Shown: positions 13,427 to 17,298 of the stretch, in pieces
Numbering within the stretch: the stretch's first letter is position 1
Layout of the letters: the number at the start of each line of letters is the position of its first letter
Source of the DNA: Euryarchaeota archaeon UBA257
Lineage (GTDB): Archaea > Thermoplasmatota > Poseidoniia > Poseidoniales > Thalassarchaeaceae
NCBI GenBank assembly: GCA_002498985.1
Contig: DAJO01000044.1
Coordinates: forward strand, 3,495 to 20,792
Length of the DNA: 17,298 nt
Reading direction: 5' to 3'
Notes under the pieces: generated by a model
Databases searched by the model: none
What the model saw: the letters and a program-made list of their open reading frames with translations, nothing else
Told to the model about the DNA's origin: nothing
Program-made: the position numbers and the translations under genes

Positions 13427-15007
13427 CTATGCATCCTCTGGTATGTAAAATAAGTCAACACTACCTGTTCCCAAAGCAACAGGTTGTCCAACAATAATAT
13501 TCTCAGTGACACCTCTTAATTCATCTCTCTCACCAATAATTCCTGCTCTAAGAAGATGAGTTACTGTTACTTCGAAAGCGGACCTTGCAAGTATACTGTG
13601 CTTTGTGCCGCTAACTCCGTGACGACCTATAGCACGAACTTCTCCCTCACTAGTCATTACATCTGCAACCATCAACAAGTGTCTAACATCAACATCTAAA
13701 CCTGCTCCTTCAAGTGTCAGAAGCATTTCATTAATTATTGCTTGACGAGCCGCTTCAATGCCGAGATAATCATGAATCTCAGTGATATTGTTTGTATAAG
13801 TTCTAGATCTATCTACTCCTGCATATTCGCTGACTTTAGATAGGTTAGATCCTATGGTAGAAATATAGTATTCACCAGTTTCAGCATTTGGCCCTTGTAC
13901 GTTAGCCCTCATTATATCAGGAAGACCTTTCAATCGTAATTTCTTGATTTTCTCTTCTAATTGAAGCAAAGCTGTGTATGTAGGTGGATCACTAGATAAG
14001 GTAGCGAGTTCTTCCTCCTTAGCAACACCAGGAATTATCTTCAAAGTTTTGGGTTTATCGTCATTATCTGCTTGGACAAAGAGTCTTAATGCACGGGATA
14101 ATTTATCACGAACTTCAGCACCGTTCATTTTCTTAACTCTAAGATTAGCATTATTGAGTGAAAGGATAATATGTCGTTGTGTAATATCTACGTCAATGTT
14201 AGCTATATCACGAGTTGTTGTTGTTTCCAATCCTGCTGCAATTTCTTGGACTAATTTTTGATTAGTTCGAAGAGGTTTACCTTTCGCATTATTTTCGTCA
14301 AGATAGATTCTCATAGTTGGAGTTTTAGGAACTTTTCTAGCATCTACAATTTCAATAATACGTGGAAGACCTTGTGTTACGTTTACTGTAGCCACACCAG
14401 CATAGTGGAATGTCCTCATAGTCATCTGAGTTCCAGGCTCACCAATTGATTGAGCTGTAGTAATTCCAACTGCTTCGTGTGGATCAACTCTAGAACCCTT
14501 AAGATGTTCATTGGCTGAGGTAACTACCTTCTTTGCCTTAGAAGGAGTTAATTTTGTTTCACCTCTTGCAATTAGAGCATTTACTAGATCATTAATTATT
14601 CTCGGCGACATAGGTGCATTCAGTTTAACCGATGCATCAGTCAATTGTGAATATAATTCAGATTCAACATCAACATCTCTGAGAATTTGAATCATTTTGG
14701 ATTCCGAATCATAAGTTTGGATGGGTAAAGTTGCTCTTTTAGAACTTCTACTCCTTCTAGCGGCCTTTCTTCTCAATAATGTCTTATCAATTCTAGCCGC
14801 TGCTCTCTGAGCGGCTTTGGAAGAACCAGCCATTACTTCGAAGATTTTTGTAGCAGTGCCTGAGTCAGTACCACATATCTGAGCAATTTGTGATGAAGTT
14901 AATACTTTAACGTCATCCCATTTTTTATCATCAGCTAGTTTATGGGCATATTCTTCTTCTATACCCAAGTCCATAAGCTTCTTTTTTGTTGCACTCTTTA
15001 CTACCAT
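13427..15007 (-). CDS. rpoA2: DNA-directed RNA polymerase subunit A'' with N-terminal extension
   Basis: C-terminal part of the archaeal largest RNA polymerase subunit, containing the trigger loop, part of the clamp and jaw. The core signature is clear: DPHEAVGITTAQSIGEPGTQ (175-194), MTMRTFHYAGVA (195-206), NVTQGLPRIIEIVDARK (209-225), and near the C-terminus SAFEVTVTHLLRAG and NIIVGQPVALGTGS. The protein is 526 residues, whereas intein-free archaeal A'' is usually near 390-400. The additional 105-110 residues are at the N-terminus: an HhH-like helical unit (about 5-60; LMDLGIEEEYAHKLADDKKW, then SQIAQICGTDSGTATKIFEVM) and a basic stretch (about 69-92, RRKAARRSRSSKR). No intein is present. 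The start overlaps the rpoA1 stop by one base (TAATG) and has a perfect GGAGGTG upstream. Confidence 0.96.
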   Translation of the reverse strand: MVVKSATKKKLMDLGIEEEYAHKLADDKKWDDVKVLTSSQIAQICGTDSGTATKIFEVMAGSSKAAQRAAARIDKTLLRRKAARRSRSSKRATLPIQTYDSESKMIQILRDVDVESELYSQLTDASVKLNAPMSPRIINDLVNALIARGETKLTPSKAKKVVTSANEHLKGSRVDPHEAVGITTAQSIGEPGTQMTMRTFHYAGVATVNVTQGLPRIIEIVDARKVPKTPTMRIYLDENNAKGKPLRTNQKLVQEIAAGLETTTTRDIANIDVDITQRHIILSLNNANLRVKKMNGAEVRDKLSRALRLFVQADNDDKPKTLKIIPGVAKEEELATLSSDPPTYTALLQLEEKIKKLRLKGLPDIMRANVQGPNAETGEYYISTIGSNLSKVSEYAGVDRSRTYTNNITEIHDYLGIEAARQAIINEMLLTLEGAGLDVDVRHLLMVADVMTSEGEVRAIGRHGVSGTKHSILARSAFEVTVTHLLRAGIIGERDELRGVTENIIVGQPVALGTGSVDLFYIPEDA

Positions 15008-17298
15008 TAGTTAGCACCTCCTAATGCATCGTCTAGAACTTGATTGACATCGAACGGTTCACCCTTTCTACTTCTAGCAGGATCAACTTTGTCTTCTCCG
15101 TATTCGAATTGAATAATTCTATCTGCTGTGTTTCTAACTGAACGCATGTGATCATCTGCTACTTTCAAATCATCCATTGCGTTAATCAATCTACGTTGCA
15201 TATATCCTGACTTAGAAGTACGGACAGCAGTATCAACCAAAGATTCCCTTCCAGATACTGAAAGCATGAAGAACTCTGTTGGTTCAAGTCCTCTCTTGAA
15301 TGAAGATGAAACGAAACCTTTCTCTTCTGCTCCTTTGACTCCTCTCTTGAAGTGAGTTAGAACTCTTTCTTGGTATCCTCTTTCTAGCCTTTTACCTCTA
15401 ACCTTAGGTTGACCAATTGAACCTGCCATCATAGCTAGGTTATCCATAGAACCTCTTGCTCCGGATGTTGCCATCAATACAGCAGAGTTGTCGTCACCAA
15501 GGAATTCTTTCGCTACTTTTCCAGATTCTGCCTTACCTGAATCTAATATATTGAGAATATTTTCTTCAAGTGTTTCTTCAGCGGTTCTACCTGGCCTTGT
15601 TTCATACCTACGACCATCTTTACCGAACTTTTCTAATTCGATATTCACGTTATCGCTAGCAGTTTTATTAATTTCTGCAATAGCCGCTTTAGCCTCTGGA
15701 GGTAAATCTTCATCATCAATACCTGTAGTGAAGCCCATTGATGTACAAATCGCTATTGTCATCTTAGTCATCCTGTTAATGAACTCCGCTCCTACATCTG
15801 GACCATGGGTATGGACAACAGCATCTAATAATCTACCATCTTCAGCACCGATTCCTCTCTTATCAATTGTTCCAGAAACGTTACCATCACTTACTTGTAC
15901 ATGGTCGCCTGATCTACTTGTATATTCAAGATTGAACCCCTCAGGAACAATTAAACTCAAAACATCTGAACCTAGATAGCCCTTTACGCCATCTATTTCT
16001 TTGATTTCCGGGAGTCCTCCATCCCAACCAACTGCACCGAGAATCTCAATTACTAGCTTCTCTGAAAGTAGTTTTGAACCGTGGGTCAAAAGGTAAGAAC
16101 CAGAAATATGGTCGTGGATTCCACCAATTACGGACCCACCATATCTTGGAGTGATAATGTGCTCTTGAACGCGCATCAAAATCTTCGCTTCTGCTCTAGC
16201 CTCTTCTGATTGAATTACGTGAAGGTTCATTTCGTCTCCATCGAAATCTGCATTGTATGGAGTACAATCTGCCAGATTAAATCGGAAGGTCTTGCCTTCC
16301 ATAACTCTGATTTCGTGTACCATCATTGACATTCTGTGTAAAGATGGTTGTCTGTTGAATATTGTAACATCTCCATCAATCAAATGTCTTTCGATAACTA
16401 CACCTGGTTTTGGATTTCCATCTCTATCTACAGTACTTAGCCTATCTTCAACATCTGTCCTGTAAGATTCTCCATACTCATCTTCAATGGATGGACTTCC
16501 ACAGTGAGGGCAATTGACATCTAAATGTTCAGGGTATTCATCATCAGGATTGGAATGTTCCCAAAGCCATCTACTGTGAATTAAAGCGCGTGGATCATCA
16601 GGAGGAAGACTCTGTCCTTTCATGGAACCTTCACTTTCTTCTCCTCTCAGATTTGAAATTGTTTTCTCTAAATCTACACCCCATTCTTCTTCCAGATCTC
16701 CAATCGAATTTCTCCTCATTTGTCTCTTTAACTCTAGACCAGGTAGGAAATTAGGCGCAGGTAATACCTGATTTAGGTCAGGCCTATATCCTGAATAAGG
16801 CTCATCATCGCTTCCTGAATGACAATCAGGATTCATACATCTAAATCCAGCCCAAATATATTTAGTGCGATCAGTGATTCTTACTCTGAGTGTGTCGCCA
16901 CGTATGATATAGTTCACACCAGGGTGTACATCAGGACCTCTCAGAATCATCTGTCTAAGTTGTTCCCTATTCCTATTTGTTACTCTGACTGGCACGGTTA
17001 ATTCCTTGGCAGTTTTGACTGGAATTCCAACCTCATTAATACCCAAATTAGGATCAGGGGAAATAACAGTTCTTGCACAGAAGTTTACTCTCTTACCTGA
17101 CAAATTAGAACGGAATCTTCCTTCTTTACCCTTCAATCTCTGTGTTAAAGTCTTCAAAGGCCTTCCTGAACGATGTCTTGCAGGAGGGATACCACTGGTT
17201 TGATTATCGAAATAAGTAGTACAGTGATATTGTAATAATTCCCATAAATCTTCTACAATTAGTTGTGGGGCTCCGGCGTCTCGATTCTCCCTTAATCT
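15007..17298 (-). CDS. rpoA1: DNA-directed RNA polymerase subunit A' (partial, 5' end outside window)
   Basis: N-terminal part of the largest RNA polymerase subunit, carrying the catalytic Mg2+ loop. The frame is open to the right edge, where the upstream residues (ENRDAGAPQLIVEDLWELLQ, PPARHRSGRPLKTLTQRLKG) are conserved A' sequence, so the gene continues beyond 17298; the visible part has 763 residues. Landmarks: GRFRSNLSGKRVNFCARTVI, the ERHLIDGDVTIFNRQPSLHR block, the catalytic NADFDGDEMN (16225-16254), ATSGARGSMDNLAMM, and the bridge-helix region GLEPTEFFMLSVSGRESLVD followed by TAVRTSKSGYMQRRL. An unusual insertion of roughly 130-140 residues lies at about 16400-16870, between NYIIRGD and GVVIERHL, and contains CMNPDC and CPHC. 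The gene is followed immediately by rpoA2. Confidence 0.97.
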   Translation of the reverse strand, partial: RLRENRDAGAPQLIVEDLWELLQYHCTTYFDNQTSGIPPARHRSGRPLKTLTQRLKGKEGRFRSNLSGKRVNFCARTVISPDPNLGINEVGIPVKTAKELTVPVRVTNRNREQLRQMILRGPDVHPGVNYIIRGDTLRVRITDRTKYIWAGFRCMNPDCHSGSDDEPYSGYRPDLNQVLPAPNFLPGLELKRQMRRNSIGDLEEEWGVDLEKTISNLRGEESEGSMKGQSLPPDDPRALIHSRWLWEHSNPDDEYPEHLDVNCPHCGSPSIEDEYGESYRTDVEDRLSTVDRDGNPKPGVVIERHLIDGDVTIFNRQPSLHRMSMMVHEIRVMEGKTFRFNLADCTPYNADFDGDEMNLHVIQSEEARAEAKILMRVQEHIITPRYGGSVIGGIHDHISGSYLLTHGSKLLSEKLVIEILGAVGWDGGLPEIKEIDGVKGYLGSDVLSLIVPEGFNLEYTSRSGDHVQVSDGNVSGTIDKRGIGAEDGRLLDAVVHTHGPDVGAEFINRMTKMTIAICTSMGFTTGIDDEDLPPEAKAAIAEINKTASDNVNIELEKFGKDGRRYETRPGRTAEETLEENILNILDSGKAESGKVAKEFLGDDNSAVLMATSGARGSMDNLAMMAGSIGQPKVRGKRLERGYQERVLTHFKRGVKGAEEKGFVSSSFKRGLEPTEFFMLSVSGRESLVDTAVRTSKSGYMQRRLINAMDDLKVADDHMRSVRNTADRIIQFEYGEDKVDPARSRKGEPFDVNQVLDDALGGAN
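15015..15021 (-). promoter_or_regulatory. Perfect Shine-Dalgarno for rpoA2 inside the rpoA1 3' end
   Basis: GGAGGTG on the minus strand ends seven bases before the rpoA2 ATG and lies in the last rpoA1 codons. It fixes the rpoA2 start and shows that the long N-terminal extension of A'' is translated from a strong site, which supports the extension being real. Confidence 0.8.

Noticed and set aside
13427..15007. Intein as explanation for the long A'' subunit
   Set aside because: The extra length is N-terminal, the core motifs are contiguous, and no intein splice-junction residues or homing endonuclease motifs are visible.
15488..15979. Open 163-codon frame on the plus strand inside rpoA1
   Set aside because: It is a shadow of the strongly conserved RNA polymerase A' gene, with no recognisable domain.
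17155..17157. TTG codon as start of rpoA1
   Set aside because: The frame continues upstream to the window edge and the upstream residues are conserved A' sequence, so the true start lies outside the window.

Overview
This window looks like a compact, AT-rich archaeal chromosome segment. The decisive markers are a largest RNA polymerase subunit split into A' and A'' genes (15007-17298 and 13427-15007), an L30e gene right behind them, ribosomal protein S3Ae (eS1), an archaeal RNA-binding protein of the COG1325 type, and an archaeal-length PdxS. Very short spacers, abutting convergent stop codons and the mix of families are compatible with a marine euryarchaeon such as Marine Group II/III (Poseidoniia, Thermoplasmatota). 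That lineage call is an inference from general resemblance, not from a search.

Layout. (1) 13-2111, minus strand: a likely operon of S3Ae with an added SAP domain, a purine/thio-nucleoside phosphorylase, and a MazG-like nucleotide pyrophosphohydrolase. (2) 2255-4083, plus strand, divergent from S3Ae: the COG1325 RNA-binding protein, a 7Fe-type ferredoxin and PdxS (vitamin B6 synthesis). (3) 4084-9228, minus strand: four tightly packed genes, in transcription order a secreted, membrane-anchored protein with two cytosolic zinc ribbons, a DtxR/FeoA-type metal-dependent regulator, a polytopic membrane protein, and a coiled-coil protein. (4) 9324-12095, plus strand, divergent from region 3: three more coiled-coil proteins, the first two translationally coupled. 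(5) 12097-13038, minus strand: an unrecognised 313-residue protein whose stop lies one base from that of the last coiled-coil gene. (6) 13119-17298, minus strand: L30e, RNA polymerase A'' and A', the last cut by the right window edge.

How the genes may work together. Regions 1, 2 and 6 are mostly housekeeping (translation, transcription, nucleotide and cofactor metabolism), but three of their proteins carry unusual additions: a SAP tail on S3Ae, a long insertion with two cysteine pairs next to the predicted dock region of RNA polymerase A', and an HhH-like plus basic N-terminal extension on A''. Regions 3 and 4 form the most intriguing unit: seven genes in two divergent blocks, four encoding long coiled coils that share small C-terminal motifs, two encoding membrane proteins, and one encoding a likely metal-sensing repressor. 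A perfect 7+3+7 palindrome lies in the divergent promoter region, and a different 7+6+7 palindrome encloses the TATA-like box of the last coiled-coil gene. I interpret this as a regulated membrane/coiled-coil assembly of unknown function.

I saw no tRNA, rRNA, CRISPR array, insertion sequence or integrase. No intergenic stretch exceeds about 100 bases.
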